This document shows, piece after piece, positions 1 to 10,128 of a DNA stretch of 64,000 nucleotides. The stretch lies in NCBI RefSeq assembly GCF_025854275.1, contig NZ_CP107567.1, positions 7,006,001 through 7,070,000 of the forward strand, written 5' to 3'. A program made the position numbers and the translations under genes. Source of the DNA: Streptomyces peucetius. GTDB lineage: Bacteria; Actinomycetota; Actinomycetes; Streptomycetales; Streptomycetaceae. Each line of letters opens with the position of its first letter. The first letter of the stretch is position 1. Below the pieces are notes generated by a model that did no database searches, was not told where the DNA came from, and was given only the letters and a program-made list of their open reading frames with translations.

Positions 1-80
1 GCCCCCTGTCCGTTTCTCTTCGCACCGGGGTCCGCGGCGAGCGGTCACCGCAGACCCCGTGGTTCGAGCCGTCGCTCAGC

Positions 81-2231
81 TCATCGACCGCCCCCCAACA
101 AGCCGGCCGCCCTGGCCCATCGGTACTTCGCACCGAGGACCGCGACCGGCTTCTCCGTGGTGTACGGATACGCCACCACACCGCGCTCGAAGAGGTACTG
201 GCACGCCTCCTCGACCTCCACGTCACCGGCGAGCGACGCCACCACCGGCTTCTCGACGCCGCGCTCCCGGAACTCCGCGACCACGCGCGCCGCCAGCTCG
301 GCGAACACCATCGGCGGTGTGACGATCGTGTGCCAGTAGCCCAGCACCAGCGCATGGATACGGGGATCCTCCATGCCCAGCCGGATCGTCGCCTCGTACG
401 TGGAGGGCGGCTCGCCACCCGTGATGTCGATCGGGTTGCCCGCGGCGCCGAACGGTGGGATGAACGCCTTGAACGAGGCGTCCAGGTCCGGCGGGATCTC
501 CATCAGCGACAGACCGTTGTCGACGATCGCGTCCGACAGCAGCACCCCCGAACCGCCGGCGCCCGTGATGATCACGACGTTGTCGCCCTGCGGCGCCGGG
601 AGCACCGGCAGTGCCCGCGCGTACTCCAGCATCTCGCTCAGGCCCGGCGCGCGGATCACGCCCGCCTGCCGCAGCACGTCGTCGTACACCGCGTCGTCAC
701 CGGCCAGCGCGCCCGTGTGCGACCCGGCCGCCCTGGCGCCCGCCGCCGTACGGCCGGCCTTGAGCACCACCACCGGCTTCTTCGGCACGGTCGCGCGCGC
801 CGCCTCGACGAAGGCCCGTCCGTCCTTCAGGTCCTCCAGATGCATGGCGATGCAGTCGGTGTTGGGGTCCTCGCCGAACCAGGTGAGCAGGTCGTCCTCG
901 TCCAGGTCCGACTTGTTGCCCAGGCCCACGATCGCGGAGACTCCCGTGCGCGTGGTCCGCGCGAACCCGAGGATCGCCATGCCGATGCCGCCCGACTGGG
1001 AGGTGAGCGCCACACCGCCCTTGACGTCGTAGGGCGTGCAGAAGGTCGCGCACAGGTCCTGCCAGGTGGAGTAGTAGCCGTAGATGTTCGGCCCGAGCAG
1101 CCGCACCCCGTACCGCTCGGCGATCGCCACGATCTCGGCCTGCAGCTCGTGTTCCCCGGTCTCCGCGAAGCCGGACGGGATCAGCACCGCGTTGGGAATG
1201 CCCTTGCGGCCGATTTCCTCGAGCGCGGCGGCGACGAACTTCGCGGGGATGGCGAAGACCGCCACATCGGGCTCGCCCGGGACATCCATCACGCTCTTGT
1301 ACGCCTTACGGCCGAGTATGTCATCGGCCTTGGGGTTCACCGGATGGATCTCCCCGGGGAAACCGCCGTCGATCAGGTTGCGCATGACCGAATTGCCGAT
1401 CTTGCCCTGTTCGTTGGAGGCTCCGATCACCGTCACCGAACGCGGCTGCATCAGCCGCCGCATCGAGGCGAGCATCTCCTCGCGGGAGTACCGGCGGCGC
1501 TCGGCCGGGACCTCCGTGCTCAGCAGGATCCGTACGTCGGCGGCCATCGCCCCGTCCGCGGAGGAGAACACCGGGTTGAGGTCGACCTCCGCGATCTCGG
1601 GGAAGTCGGCGGCCAGTTCCGAGACCCGGACCACCACATCGGCGAGCGCATCCCGGTCGACACCCGTGCCGCCGCGCACGCCGCGCAGGATCTCCGCCGC
1701 CCGGATGCCGTCCAGCATCGACAGCGCGTCGTCCCGCGAGGCGGGCGCGAGACGGAAGGTGACGTCCTTCAGCACCTCCACCAGGACACCGCCGAGGCCG
1801 AACGCCACCACCTTCCCGAACGTCGGGTCGGTGACCGTGCCGACCAGTACCTCCGTCCCGGCCGGCACCATCTGCTGCACCTGCACCCCGAGGACCCGCG
1901 CGTCCGGCGCGTACGCCTTCGCGTTCGACACGATCGCCGTGAACGCGCCGCGCACCTCGGCGCACGACGTCAGTCCGACCCGCACCCCGCCCGCGTCCGT
2001 CTTGTGCAGGATGTCGGGGGAGACGATCTTCATGGCGACCGGGAAGCCGATCCGGTCCGCGAGGGCCACCGCCGCGTCGGCCGTGTCCGCCAGGCCCTCG
2101 GCCGGTGTCGGGATGCCGTAGGCGTCGGTGACCGCCTTGCCCTCCGGGGCCGTCAGGGCGGTCCTGCCCTCGGCGAGCGCGCCCGCCAGGACGGCGCGTA
2201 CCGCTGCCTGCCGTTCTTCGTGCTGTGTCAC
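81..2231 (-). CDS. NDP-forming acyl-CoA synthetase (ATP-grasp, CoA-binding and ligase domains)
   Basis: The 716-residue product joins an N-terminal ATP-grasp domain (about 10-230) to a CoA-binding Rossmann domain (from about 265, beginning SVTVIGASN) and a succinyl-CoA-ligase-like region. The phosphorylatable histidine is visible at residue 505 in GSHTGALAG. Family members form acyl-CoA from a carboxylate, ATP and CoA through a phosphohistidine. The GTG start overlaps the TAG stop of the formyl-CoA transferase gene by one base, so translation is probably coupled. It is the last gene of a three-gene operon with a TPP lyase and a CoA transferase, which points to activation or recycling of a small acid such as oxalate or a hydroxy acid. 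The substrate cannot be read from sequence. The domain order (ATP-grasp first) is the fused, permuted arrangement common in actinomycetes. Confidence 0.85.
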   Translation of the reverse strand: MTQHEERQAAVRAVLAGALAEGRTALTAPEGKAVTDAYGIPTPAEGLADTADAAVALADRIGFPVAMKIVSPDILHKTDAGGVRVGLTSCAEVRGAFTAIVSNAKAYAPDARVLGVQVQQMVPAGTEVLVGTVTDPTFGKVVAFGLGGVLVEVLKDVTFRLAPASRDDALSMLDGIRAAEILRGVRGGTGVDRDALADVVVRVSELAADFPEIAEVDLNPVFSSADGAMAADVRILLSTEVPAERRRYSREEMLASMRRLMQPRSVTVIGASNEQGKIGNSVMRNLIDGGFPGEIHPVNPKADDILGRKAYKSVMDVPGEPDVAVFAIPAKFVAAALEEIGRKGIPNAVLIPSGFAETGEHELQAEIVAIAERYGVRLLGPNIYGYYSTWQDLCATFCTPYDVKGGVALTSQSGGIGMAILGFARTTRTGVSAIVGLGNKSDLDEDDLLTWFGEDPNTDCIAMHLEDLKDGRAFVEAARATVPKKPVVVLKAGRTAAGARAAGSHTGALAGDDAVYDDVLRQAGVIRAPGLSEMLEYARALPVLPAPQGDNVVIITGAGGSGVLLSDAIVDNGLSLMEIPPDLDASFKAFIPPFGAAGNPIDITGGEPPSTYEATIRLGMEDPRIHALVLGYWHTIVTPPMVFAELAARVVAEFRERGVEKPVVASLAGDVEVEEACQYLFERGVVAYPYTTEKPVAVLGAKYRWARAAGLLGGGR

Positions 2232-3478
2232 TAGACGACTCCGTTCGACTTGAGCAGGCGGAGCTCGTCGTCGCCGAGCCCCAGCTCACCGACGTACACC
2301 TCTTCGTTGTGCTGGCCGAGCAGCGGTGAGGTGACCACGTCGACGGGGGAGTCGGACAGCTTCAGCGGGCTGCCGACGGTGGTGAAGGTGCCGCGCTCGG
2401 GGTGCTCGACCTCGACGACCATCTCGTTGGCGGCCAGCGACGGGTCCTCGATGATCTCCTTGGTGGACAGGATCGGGCCGCAGGGGATGTTGCGGGCGTT
2501 GAGCTTCTCCAGCACCTCCCACTTGGGGAGTGTCGACGTCCACTCCTCGATCAGCTGGAACATCTTGCCGAGCTTCGGCAGCCGTGCCTCCGGTGTCGCC
2601 CACTCCGGGTCGCCCGCGAGCTCCGGCCGGCCGATCAGCTCCGAGATCGGCTGCCAGCCGACCGGCTGGACGATGACGTACACATAGTCGTTCGGGCCGC
2701 CGGGCGCGCACTTGACCGCCCAGCCGGGCTGCCCGCCGCCGGACGCGTTGCCCGAGCGCGGGACCTCGTCGCCGAAGTCCTCGTTGGGGTACTCGGCGAG
2801 CGGGCCGTGGGCGAGCCGCTGCTGGTCGCGCAGCTTGACCCGGCAGAGGTTGAGCACGGCGTGCTGCATGGCGACGTTGACGCGCTGGCCGCGCCCGGTG
2901 CTCTCCCGCTGGAACAGTGCGGCGAGAATCCCGGCGACGGCGTGGATGCCGGTGCCCGAGTCCCCTATCTGGGCGCCGGTCGCGAGCGGCGGCCCGTCCT
3001 CGAAGCCGGTGGTCGACATGGAGCCGCCCATCGCCTGCGCCACCACTTCGTACGCCTTGAAGTTGGTGTACGGACCGTCCCCGAAGCCCTTGATGGAGGC
3101 GTAGACGATCCGGGGGTTGATTTCCTGGATGCGTTCCCAGGTGAAGCCCATCCGGTCCACGGCACCAGGGCCGAAGTTCTCGACCATCACGTCGCTGCGG
3201 CGGATCAGCTCGGTCAGGATCTCCTTGCCGCGCTCCGACTTGGTGTTGAGGGTGATGCTCCGCTTGTTGCAGTTGAGCATCGTGAAGTACAGCGAGTCGA
3301 CGTCCGGGAGGTCGCGCAGCTGCTTGCGGGTGATGTCGCCGCTCGGGGCCTCCAGTTTCACCACGTCCGCGCCGAGCCAGCCGAGCAGCTGGGTGGCGGA
3401 GGGGCCGGACTGGACATGCGTCATGTCGAGGACGCGGATGCCCTCAAGGGCCTTGGTCCTGGTCGTGGTCGGGGTCAT
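2231..3478 (-). CDS. frc: Formyl-CoA:oxalate CoA-transferase (CaiB/BaiF family)
   Basis: The 415-residue protein is a class III CoA-transferase, a family that moves CoA between carboxylates through an aspartyl-CoA thioester. The expected catalytic aspartate is Asp173 in AQIGDSGTG, matching Asp169 of characterised formyl-CoA transferases. The N-terminus ([15 protein letters not shown], then LGADVVKLE) is typical of Frc rather than of the carnitine enzymes. The ATG start follows a GAGGAG ribosome site, 12 bases after the stop of the decarboxylase gene. In oxalate catabolism Frc makes oxalyl-CoA, which the neighbouring TPP enzyme would decarboxylate to formyl-CoA. Specificity for oxalate is inferred from family and context; other short-chain acids remain possible. 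Confidence 0.82.
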   Translation of the reverse strand: MTPTTTRTKALEGIRVLDMTHVQSGPSATQLLGWLGADVVKLEAPSGDITRKQLRDLPDVDSLYFTMLNCNKRSITLNTKSERGKEILTELIRRSDVMVENFGPGAVDRMGFTWERIQEINPRIVYASIKGFGDGPYTNFKAYEVVAQAMGGSMSTTGFEDGPPLATGAQIGDSGTGIHAVAGILAALFQRESTGRGQRVNVAMQHAVLNLCRVKLRDQQRLAHGPLAEYPNEDFGDEVPRSGNASGGGQPGWAVKCAPGGPNDYVYVIVQPVGWQPISELIGRPELAGDPEWATPEARLPKLGKMFQLIEEWTSTLPKWEVLEKLNARNIPCGPILSTKEIIEDPSLAANEMVVEVEHPERGTFTTVGSPLKLSDSPVDVVTSPLLGQHNEEVYVGELGLGDDELRLLKSNGVV

Positions 3479-3490
3479 GGCCGGCGCTCC

Positions 3491-5176
3491 TCACTTGTAC
3501 ATGGTCTGGTTCATGGTTCCGGGGGCGTACGCGTCGGGGTCCACCCAGACGTTGATCAGCGACGGCAGCCCGGACTCGCGGGCACGGCGCAGCGCCGGGC
3601 CGATGTCGGCCGGGTCGCGCACCTCCTCGCCGTAACCGCCCAGCATCTGGGCGAACTTGTCGTAGTGGACGTCGCCGAGGGTGTTGCCGACCCGCTCGCG
3701 CTCCAGGCCGTACTTCTGGGCCTGGCCGTAACGGATCTGGTTCATGGAGGAGTTGTTGCCGACGATGCCGACGAACGGCAGGTTGTAGCGGACCAGCGTC
3801 TCGAAGTCCCAGCCGGTCAGGGAGAACGCACCGTCGCCGAAGAGCGCCACGACCTCCTTGTCCGGGCGGGCCTGCTTGGCCGCCAGCACGAAGGGGACGC
3901 CGACGCCGAGGGTGCCGAGCGGACCGGGGTCCATCCAGTGGCCGGGGGACTTGGGCTGCACGACCTGGCCGGAGAAGGTGACGATGTCGCCGCCGTCCCC
4001 GATGTAGATCGAGTCCTCGGTGAGGAAGTCGTTGATCTCGCTGACCAGCCGGTACGGGTGGATCGGGGAGGCGTCGGAGCGCAGCTGGGGCAGCCGCTTG
4101 TCGAGCGCGGTCTGCTCGGCGGCGCGCAGTTCCTCCAGCCAGGCCTTGCGCCTGACCGCGCCGCCGTTCAGCCGGCCCGACACGGCCTCCGCCACGGACT
4201 TGAGGATCAGGCCGGCGTCACCGACGATCCCGAGGTCGATGTCCCGGTTCTTGCCCACGGTCCGGTAGTCGAGGTCGATCTGGACGACGGTCGCGTCCGG
4301 CGAGAGCCGCTTGCCGTAGCCCATGCGGAAGTCGAAGGGCGTACCGACGATGACGATGACGTCGGCGTTCGAGAAGGCGTAGCGGCGCGACAGCTGGAAG
4401 TGGTTCGGGTCGCCGGGCGGCAGGGTGCCGCGCCCCGCGCCGTTCATGTACGCGGGCATGTTCAGGGTGCGTACCAGCTCGACGGCGGAGTCGGTGCCGC
4501 GGGTCGTCCACACCTGGCTGCCGAGCAGGATCGCCGGCTTCTCCGCGTGGACCAGCAGGTCGGCGAGCTTCTCCACGGCCTCGGGGTCACCGGCGCTGCG
4601 GGTGGAGGCCCGGTAGTGGCCGGCCTTCGGGACCCGCGCCTTCTCCACGGGGACCTTGGCGTCGAGCACGTCGCGCGGGATCTCCAGGAAGGAGGGGCCG
4701 GGCGCGCCGTGGTAGCACTCGCGGAACGCCATGGAGACCATGTCGGCGGCGCGTGCCGTGTCCGGCACGGTGGCGGCGAACTTGGTGATCGGCGTCATCA
4801 TGTCCACGTGCGGCAGGTCCTGCAGCGAGCCCATCTTGTGCTGGGTGTGGGCCCCCTGACCGCCTATCAGCAGCATGGGCGACTCGGCGCGGAAGGCGTT
4901 GGCGACGCCGGTCACGGCGTCCGTGGTGCCGGGCCCGGCGGTGACGACCGCGCAGCCCGGCTTGCCGGTGATGCGGGCGTAGCCGTCGGCGGCGTGGGCG
5001 GCGACCTGCTCGTGGCGGACGTCGACGACTTCGATGCCCTCGTCCACGCAGCCGTCGTAGATGTCGATGATGTGGCCGCCGCAGAGGGTGTAGACGACCT
5101 CCACGCCCTCGGCCTTGAGTGCCTTGGCGACCAGGTGTCCACCCGAGATGAGTTGCTGGCTGTTGTCGTCGGGCAT
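3491..5176 (-). CDS. oxc: Thiamine-diphosphate enzyme: oxalyl-CoA decarboxylase / 2-hydroxyacyl-CoA lyase
   Basis: The 561-residue protein has the three-domain layout of the acetolactate synthase/Oxc family. The activating glutamate is Glu56 in [16 protein letters not shown]. The TPP-Mg motif starts near residue 447 (GDGAFS) and ends about 28 residues later in NN. The open frame continues far upstream, but ATG at 5176 is chosen because it fits the family length and follows an AGGGACAGG ribosome site. It heads the operon with the CoA transferase and the acyl-CoA synthetase, which supports cleavage of a 2-oxo or 2-hydroxy acyl-CoA. Oxalyl-CoA decarboxylase is the best contextual guess. The family also contains 2-hydroxyacyl-CoA lyases and glyoxylate carboligase-like enzymes, so the product assignment is moderate. 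Confidence 0.78.
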   Translation of the reverse strand: MPDDNSQQLISGGHLVAKALKAEGVEVVYTLCGGHIIDIYDGCVDEGIEVVDVRHEQVAAHAADGYARITGKPGCAVVTAGPGTTDAVTGVANAFRAESPMLLIGGQGAHTQHKMGSLQDLPHVDMMTPITKFAATVPDTARAADMVSMAFRECYHGAPGPSFLEIPRDVLDAKVPVEKARVPKAGHYRASTRSAGDPEAVEKLADLLVHAEKPAILLGSQVWTTRGTDSAVELVRTLNMPAYMNGAGRGTLPPGDPNHFQLSRRYAFSNADVIVIVGTPFDFRMGYGKRLSPDATVVQIDLDYRTVGKNRDIDLGIVGDAGLILKSVAEAVSGRLNGGAVRRKAWLEELRAAEQTALDKRLPQLRSDASPIHPYRLVSEINDFLTEDSIYIGDGGDIVTFSGQVVQPKSPGHWMDPGPLGTLGVGVPFVLAAKQARPDKEVVALFGDGAFSLTGWDFETLVRYNLPFVGIVGNNSSMNQIRYGQAQKYGLERERVGNTLGDVHYDKFAQMLGGYGEEVRDPADIGPALRRARESGLPSLINVWVDPDAYAPGTMNQTMYK

Positions 5177-5342
5177 GGCGAAGTCCTGTCCCTTCTTTTG
5201 TGGCTCGGTTCGCCTCCGGGGCGCTCGAGCGTGTGCCGACGGTCGATCGTGCTCGGTCCCTCGTTCCTCGGGACCTCCGCGCGTTCTCCCTTTCGGCACC
5301 CGCGCGCCCCTTCGGCTCACTCGCCCATGGGAGTGCAGATTG

Positions 5343-5366
5343 CATACAGTCGACGAATACTGTATG
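5343..5366. promoter_or_regulatory. Perfect inverted repeat, probable operator between oxc and sucC
   Basis: CATACAGT (5343-5350) is followed after 8 bases by its exact reverse complement ACTGTATG (5359-5366). The right arm lies within ATACTGTAT, itself a 9-base palindrome of a kind often bound by GntR-type repressors. The site is in the 276-bp divergent region between the oxc operon and sucCD. It is therefore a candidate shared operator controlling both units. No regulator gene is adjacent. Confidence 0.6.
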
Positions 5367-5452
5367 AAGCTTGTTATCCCGCATCCGGTGGGTGGTGTCC
5401 AGGGGGCGTGCGGCACTTTCATTCGTTTCGGACGAAGCACTGGGAGCCCGGC

Positions 5453-6580
5453 ATGGATCTGTACGAGCACCAAGCAAGGGAACTCTTCGAGGAGTACGGC
5501 ATCCCCGTACCGGAGGCGGAGACCGCCGACACCGCCACCGAGGCCCGCGCGGCCGCCGAGCGGCTCGGCGGCCGGGTCGTCGTCAAGGCGCAGGTGAAGA
5601 CCGGCGGCCGGGGCAAGGCCGGCGGGGTGAAGCTCGCCGCCGACGCCGCGGCCGCCGAGGTGACCGCCCGGCAGATCCTCGGCATGGACATCAAGGGCCA
5701 CACCGTGCGCAGGGTCATGCTCGCGCGGCCCGTCGGCATCGACGCCGAGTACTACATCTCCTACGTCCTCGACCGCGCCGCAGGCACCTTCCTCGCCATC
5801 GCCTCCGCGGAAGGCGGCATGGACATCGAGGAGGTAGCGGCCACCCGCCCCGAAGCGGTGGTCCGCATCCCCGTCCCGCTCGCGGAGGGCGTCACCGACG
5901 CGAAGGCCGCCGAGATCGCGGCTGCCGCCGGGCTGCCGGCCCGGGCCGCACCGGTACTGCGCTCGCTCTGGCAGGTTCTGGTCCGCGAGGACGCCCTCCT
6001 GGTCGAGGTCAACCCGCTGGTGCGCACCACGGCCGGCGACATCCTCGCCCTCGACGGCAAGGTCACCCTCGACGACAACGCCCGCTTCCGGCACTCGCGC
6101 TGGGGCGGCGACGACAGCACCCTGCACGACGATCCGCTGGAGGCGCTGGCCGCCGCCAAGGGCCTCAACTACGTCAAGCTCGACGGCACCGTCGGCATCA
6201 TCGGCAACGGAGCCGGACTGGTCATGTCCACCCTCGACGTCGTCGCCGGCTGCGGTGCCAGGCCCGCGAACTTCCTCGACATCGGCGGCGGTGCCTCGGC
6301 GGCGGTAATGGCGGACGGGCTGTCCGTCATCCTCTCCGACCGTGACGTCAACAGCGTGCTCGTGAACGTCTTCGGCGGCATCACGGCCTGCGACGCCGTC
6401 GCCGAAGGCATCGTCAAGGCCCTCGACTCCGTACGCCTCACCAAACCCCTCGTCGTACGGCTCGACGGCAACAACGCCGCCCGCGGCCGCGCCGTCCTCG
6501 ACGAGCGCGCCCACCCCCTGGTCCAGCAGGCCACCACGATGGACGGCGCAGCCCGCCGCGCCGCCGACCTCGCCATCTGA
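5453..6580 (+). CDS. sucC: Succinyl-CoA synthetase beta subunit, paralogue-type
   Basis: The 375-residue protein starts [20 protein letters not shown], the standard start of ADP-forming succinyl-CoA ligase beta chains. It has an N-terminal ATP-grasp domain followed by the CoA-ligase domain with [11 protein letters not shown] and GGGAS. The beta subunit grasps the nucleotide and works with the alpha chain to interconvert succinate, CoA and succinyl-CoA. ATG 5453 is preferred over the much longer open frame because of this conserved start and an upstream GGGAG. It is a little shorter than housekeeping SucC proteins (about 390) and sits beside CoA-transfer genes. It may be a second sucCD copy that supports the catabolic operon opposite rather than the TCA enzyme; this is inference. 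Confidence 0.85.
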   Translation: MDLYEHQARELFEEYGIPVPEAETADTATEARAAAERLGGRVVVKAQVKTGGRGKAGGVKLAADAAAAEVTARQILGMDIKGHTVRRVMLARPVGIDAEYYISYVLDRAAGTFLAIASAEGGMDIEEVAATRPEAVVRIPVPLAEGVTDAKAAEIAAAAGLPARAAPVLRSLWQVLVREDALLVEVNPLVRTTAGDILALDGKVTLDDNARFRHSRWGGDDSTLHDDPLEALAAAKGLNYVKLDGTVGIIGNGAGLVMSTLDVVAGCGARPANFLDIGGGASAAVMADGLSVILSDRDVNSVLVNVFGGITACDAVAEGIVKALDSVRLTKPLVVRLDGNNAARGRAVLDERAHPLVQQATTMDGAARRAADLAI

Positions 6581-6649
6581 CCACCCCGGTGGGGGTCCCC
6601 CCGGCCGAAGCCAGGGGGAGAACCGATCCAGAAGAAAGGACCGGGAACC

Positions 6650-7552
6650 ATGGCCGTCTTCCTCACCAAGGAGAGCAAGATCCTCGTCCAGGGCATGACC
6701 GGGGCCGAGGGCATGAAGCACACCCGCCGGATGCTGGCGTCCGGGACCGACGTCGTCGCCGGCGTCAACCCCCGCAAGGCGGGCCGGGTCGTGGACTTCG
6801 ACGAGCGTGCCGTCCCCGTCTTCGGCACCGTCGCCGAGGCCATGACGGCCACCGGCGCGGACGTCACCGTCGTCTTCGTACCGCCGCCGTTCGCCAAGGC
6901 CGCCGTCATCGAGGCGGCGGACGCCGGCATCGGGCTCGCCGTCGTCATCACCGAGGGCATCCCCGTCCACGACGCCGTCGCCTTCCAGGCGTACGCCGCC
7001 GAGCGCGGCACCCGGATCATCGGGCCCAACTGCCCCGGCCTGATCAGCCCCGGCCAGTCGAACGCCGGCATCATCCCCGCGGACATCGCCGCGGAGCCCG
7101 GCCGTATCGGACTCGTCTCCAAGTCCGGCACACTGACCTACCAACTCATGTACGAGCTCCGCGACATCGGCTTCTCCTCGGCGGTGGGCATCGGCGGCGA
7201 CCCGGTCGTCGGCACCACCCACATCGACTGCCTCGCCGCCTTCGAACAGGACCCGGACACCGACCTCATCGTGCTCATCGGCGAGATCGGCGGCGACGCG
7301 GAGGAACGCGCCGCCGCCTACATCGCCGAGCACGTCACCAAGCCCGTCGTCGGCTACATCGCGGGCTTCACCGCGCCGGAGGGCCGGACCATGGGCCACG
7401 CCGGAGCGATCGTCTCCGGCTCCAGCGGCACCGCCCGGGCCAAGAAGGAGGCACTGGAAGCGGCCGGCGTACGGGTCGGCTCCACGCCCACCGAGACCTC
7501 CCGGCTGGTGCTCGCCCGCCTCGCGGAGCTCACCCGGCAGACCGAGGGCTGA
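6650..7552 (+). CDS. sucD: Succinyl-CoA synthetase alpha subunit, paralogue-type
   Basis: The 300-residue protein has a CoA-binding Rossmann domain (res 5-100; [11 protein letters not shown], then VNPRKAG) and a ligase domain with the phosphohistidine His250 in [11 protein letters not shown]. It pairs with the preceding SucC to form the alpha-beta enzyme. The gap of 69 bases contains a purine-rich ribosome site (GAAAGGA). Length and motifs match family norms with no missing key residue. Two strong GC hairpins follow the stop and probably end or attenuate the transcript. Confidence 0.88.
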   Translation: MAVFLTKESKILVQGMTGAEGMKHTRRMLASGTDVVAGVNPRKAGRVVDFDERAVPVFGTVAEAMTATGADVTVVFVPPPFAKAAVIEAADAGIGLAVVITEGIPVHDAVAFQAYAAERGTRIIGPNCPGLISPGQSNAGIIPADIAAEPGRIGLVSKSGTLTYQLMYELRDIGFSSAVGIGGDPVVGTTHIDCLAAFEQDPDTDLIVLIGEIGGDAEERAAAYIAEHVTKPVVGYIAGFTAPEGRTMGHAGAIVSGSSGTARAKKEALEAAGVRVGSTPTETSRLVLARLAELTRQTEG

Positions 7553-7560
7553 GACCACCT

Positions 7561-7591
7561 CCGCCCGTCGGCGGGTGTGCCGACGGGGCGG
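7561..7591 (+). terminator. GC hairpin after sucD
   Basis: CCGCCCGTCGGC (7561-7572) pairs across a 6-base loop with GCCGACGGGGCGG (7579-7591), with one bulged G. There is no U tract, as is usual for streptomycete terminators. It lies just after the sucD stop. Confidence 0.5.
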
Positions 7592-7595
7592 ACCC

Positions 7596-7629
7596 GGGGG
7601 CGGCCGGCGGGTGCGCGCCGGCCGCCCCC
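7596..7629 (+). terminator. Second, perfect 14-bp GC hairpin after sucD
   Basis: Bases 7596-7609 pair perfectly with 7616-7629 around a 6-base loop. It lies 4 bases after the preceding hairpin. It is followed by two copies of CCCCGCCCCGTACGA, a local direct repeat. Tandem hairpins here could terminate sucCD or slow entry into the aldehyde dehydrogenase gene. Confidence 0.5.
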
Positions 7630-7732
7630 GCCGCCCACACCCCGGCCCCGCACGACCCCGCCCCGCCCCGTACGACCCCGCCCCGTACGACCCGGCACCG
7701 ACCGGTACGACTCACGAGCGGAGTTCACCCTG

Positions 7733-9274
7733 ATGGCACCCACCCTCACCCTCAAGCCGGGCACCGCCTGGACCGACGCCTGGCAGCGCTGCCTCGCCGC
7801 CGCCCCCGAGGCCTTCCAGGGCGACCGCGTCCTCAACCTCTGGGCCGGGCGGTGGCACGCCGACGGCCGAGCCCTCCCCGCCACCAGCCCCGTCGACCAG
7901 AGCCCCGTAGCCGGCCCGCCCCGGCTCGACGCGGCCACCGCCCGGCAGGCCGTCCGCGCCTCGCTCGACCAGCACCGCGCCTGGCGGCACATACCGCTGC
8001 CGGAACGCCGCGCCCGCGTCGGCGCCACGCTCGACGCGCTGACCGAGCACCGGGAACTGCTCGCCCTGCTGCTGGTGTGGGAGATCGGCAAGCCCTGGCG
8101 GCTCGCCCAGGCCGACGTCGACCGCGCGATCGACGGCGTGCGCTGGTACGTCGAGGGCATCGAACCCATGCTGGAAGGCCGTTCACCGCTCCCGGGCCCG
8201 GTGTCCGACATCGCCAGCTGGAACTACCCGATGTCCGTCCTCGTCCATGCCATGCTCGTCCAGGCGCTGGCCGGCAACGCGGTGATCGCCAAGGCCCCGA
8301 CCGACGGCGGCGTCGCCTGCCTCACCCTCGCCTGCGCGCTCGCCGCCCGCGAAGGCGTACCGCTCACCCTGGTCAGCGGCAGCGGCGGCGAGCTCTCCGA
8401 GGCACTGGTCCGCTCCCCGGAGATCGGCTGCGTCTCCTTCGTCGGCGGCCGCGACACCGGCGCGCGGATCGCCACCGCCGTCGCCGACCTCGGCAAGCGC
8501 CACATCCTCGAACAGGAAGGCCTCAACACCTGGGGCGTCTGGAACTACACCGACTGGCCCGCGCTCACCGCCGCCGTCCCGAAACTCTTCGACTACGGCA
8601 AGCAGCGCTGCACGGCCTACCCCCGGTTCGTCGTCCAGCGCGAGGCGTTCGCCGACTTCCTCGCCGCCTACCTGCCCGCCGTACGCTCGATCCGCACCGG
8701 CCACCCCCTCGCCGTCGAACACCCCGACGACCCGCTGCCCGCCCTCGACTTCGGGCCGCTCATCAACGCGGCCAAGGCCAAGGAACTGGCCGACCAGGTC
8801 GCGGAGGCGATCGACCGCGGAGCCGTCCCCCTGCACCGGGGCTCCCTCGCCGGCGGCCACTTCCTCCCCGGCCAGGACACCTCCGCCTACCTCCCCCCGG
8901 TCACCCTGCTGAACCCGCCCCCGTCCTCACCGCTGCACCACGCCGAACCCTTCGGCCCGGTCGACACGATCGTCCTCGTCGACACGGAGGCGGAACTCCT
9001 CGCCGCGATGAACGCCTCGGGCGGTGCGCTCGTCGCCACCCTCTCCACCGACGACCCGGCGGCCTTCCAGCGCCTCGCCCCGCAGATCCGCGCCTTCAAG
9101 ACCGGCCACAACGAGCCCCGTTCGCGCGGCGACCGCGACGAGCTCTTCGGCGGCTTCGGCGCGTCGTGGCGCGGCGCGTTCGTCGGCGGCGAACTGCTGG
9201 TGCGGGCGGTGACCGAGGGCCCGGCGGGGGAGCGGCTGCCGGGCAACTTCCCCGAGTACCAGCTCAACGCCTGA
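7733..9274 (+). CDS. NAD(P)-dependent aldehyde dehydrogenase
   Basis: The 513-residue protein belongs to the aldehyde dehydrogenase superfamily, which oxidises aldehydes through a cysteine thiohemiacetal. The likely catalytic cysteine is Cys293 in KQRCTAYPRF, and a preceding LEQEGLNTW supplies the general-base region. The nucleotide-binding segment includes IASWNYPMSVLVHAML and NAVIAKAP. Motifs are divergent from the textbook GQxC form but spacing is normal. ATG 7733 is preferred because the family length fits. It follows sucD in the same direction but is separated by two hairpins, so co-transcription is uncertain. The substrate is unknown. Confidence 0.72.
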   Translation: MAPTLTLKPGTAWTDAWQRCLAAAPEAFQGDRVLNLWAGRWHADGRALPATSPVDQSPVAGPPRLDAATARQAVRASLDQHRAWRHIPLPERRARVGATLDALTEHRELLALLLVWEIGKPWRLAQADVDRAIDGVRWYVEGIEPMLEGRSPLPGPVSDIASWNYPMSVLVHAMLVQALAGNAVIAKAPTDGGVACLTLACALAAREGVPLTLVSGSGGELSEALVRSPEIGCVSFVGGRDTGARIATAVADLGKRHILEQEGLNTWGVWNYTDWPALTAAVPKLFDYGKQRCTAYPRFVVQREAFADFLAAYLPAVRSIRTGHPLAVEHPDDPLPALDFGPLINAAKAKELADQVAEAIDRGAVPLHRGSLAGGHFLPGQDTSAYLPPVTLLNPPPSSPLHHAEPFGPVDTIVLVDTEAELLAAMNASGGALVATLSTDDPAAFQRLAPQIRAFKTGHNEPRSRGDRDELFGGFGASWRGAFVGGELLVRAVTEGPAGERLPGNFPEYQLNA

Positions 9275-9314
9275 CCACCGGCCGGACCCGCAGCGGCCTT
9301 GGGCCGTTTGCCCA

Positions 9315-9369
9315 CACCGTTGTCGTGTCCGCCGCCGTGCGCTGCATGCGGCGACCTGCGACAACGGTG
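9315..9369 (+). terminator. Large two-step hairpin after the aldehyde dehydrogenase
   Basis: CACCGTTGTCG (9315-9325) is exactly complementary to CGACAACGGTG (9359-9369). Inside, a CGCCGC/GCGGCG stem stacks under a 12-base loop. The unit is a bipartite stem-loop of 55 bases in the 245-bp gap before the secreted-protein gene. It may be a terminator or a structured leader. Confidence 0.5.
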
Positions 9370-9519
9370 CGGAAGGAGTCGGCCCCGCGCTCCTACCGGG
9401 TGACGGCCAGGTGTCGGTCTGTCCCGTTGTGGTGATCACTAACTGTCGGCTGCCTCGTGCGAGCAGCACCGCACAGGCACCGCGCAGACAGGCCGGACAC
9501 AGCACCACTGGAGGAATTC

Positions 9520-10011
9520 ATGCGTATCGCACGTGCCGGTCTCCCGGCCGCCCTGGTCCTCGGCGCTCTCGTCCTGTCCTTCCCGGCAGCCGCGGCCGCC
9601 GCAGAGGACGACGGGAGCATCAGCATCAGCGAGCAGCGGGTGGCGCCGGGGGCCACGGTCACCGTCACCACCACCGCCTGCGGCGACGAGACCTACGGCA
9701 AGGGAGAGTCGGAGGCCGGCGGGCCGTTCCACCTGCTGGAGGGCGACCGGAAGGGTGTACTGGTGGGCGAGTTCCGGGTCCCTGACGACGCCGAGTCCGG
9801 CAGCGACACCGTCACCCTGAAGTGCCCTCCGAGGACCAAGGTCACCGGCACATACCAGATCTCCGGCCGCCCCAGCGGCGCGGTCGAAGCGGGCTTCGGC
9901 GACGCGACGGGCCGGACGGCCCAGTTCGCGCTGGGCGGTGTGCTGCTCACCGGAGCGGTCGCCGGCGCGGTGGCCCGGACGCGGCGGCGTACGGGCGGCG
10001 TCGCCGCCTGA
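9520..10011 (+). CDS. Small secreted, C-terminally anchored protein next to a sortase
   Basis: The 163-residue product has a clear signal peptide (basic start, LPAALVLGALVLSFPAAAAAA) and a mature Ig-like beta-rich segment. A C-terminal hydrophobic stretch (FALGGVLLTGAVAGAVA) is followed by RTRRR, the layout of a membrane-anchored surface protein. No LPxTG-type motif is visible. The ATG lies 7 bases after GGAGG. It precedes a sortase gene by 117 bases in the same direction, a pairing common in Streptomyces. It may be a substrate or accessory of that sortase, but this is inferred from position only. Confidence 0.72.
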   Translation: MRIARAGLPAALVLGALVLSFPAAAAAAEDDGSISISEQRVAPGATVTVTTTACGDETYGKGESEAGGPFHLLEGDRKGVLVGEFRVPDDAESGSDTVTLKCPPRTKVTGTYQISGRPSGAVEAGFGDATGRTAQFALGGVLLTGAVAGAVARTRRRTGGVAA

Positions 10012-10128
10012 ACCTCGTCCCCCTCCCGCGGCCCCCGGCCCCCTGCCACCGATGCGGTGGCCGGGGGCCGCGGGGGCGCCCCGTCCCCTGCCGCCCCCGT
10101 CCCCTCCGCCGAACAAAGGCCCGCCACG

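Noticed and set aside
2402..5452. Very long plus-strand frame before sucC
   Set aside because: It is antisense to the oxc-frc operon and rich in Arg/Val/Gly; only the part from 5453 has SucC domains.
5177..7558. Minus-strand extension of the oxc frame across sucCD
   Set aside because: It has no domains, lies opposite well-supported genes, and oxc has a good start at 5176.
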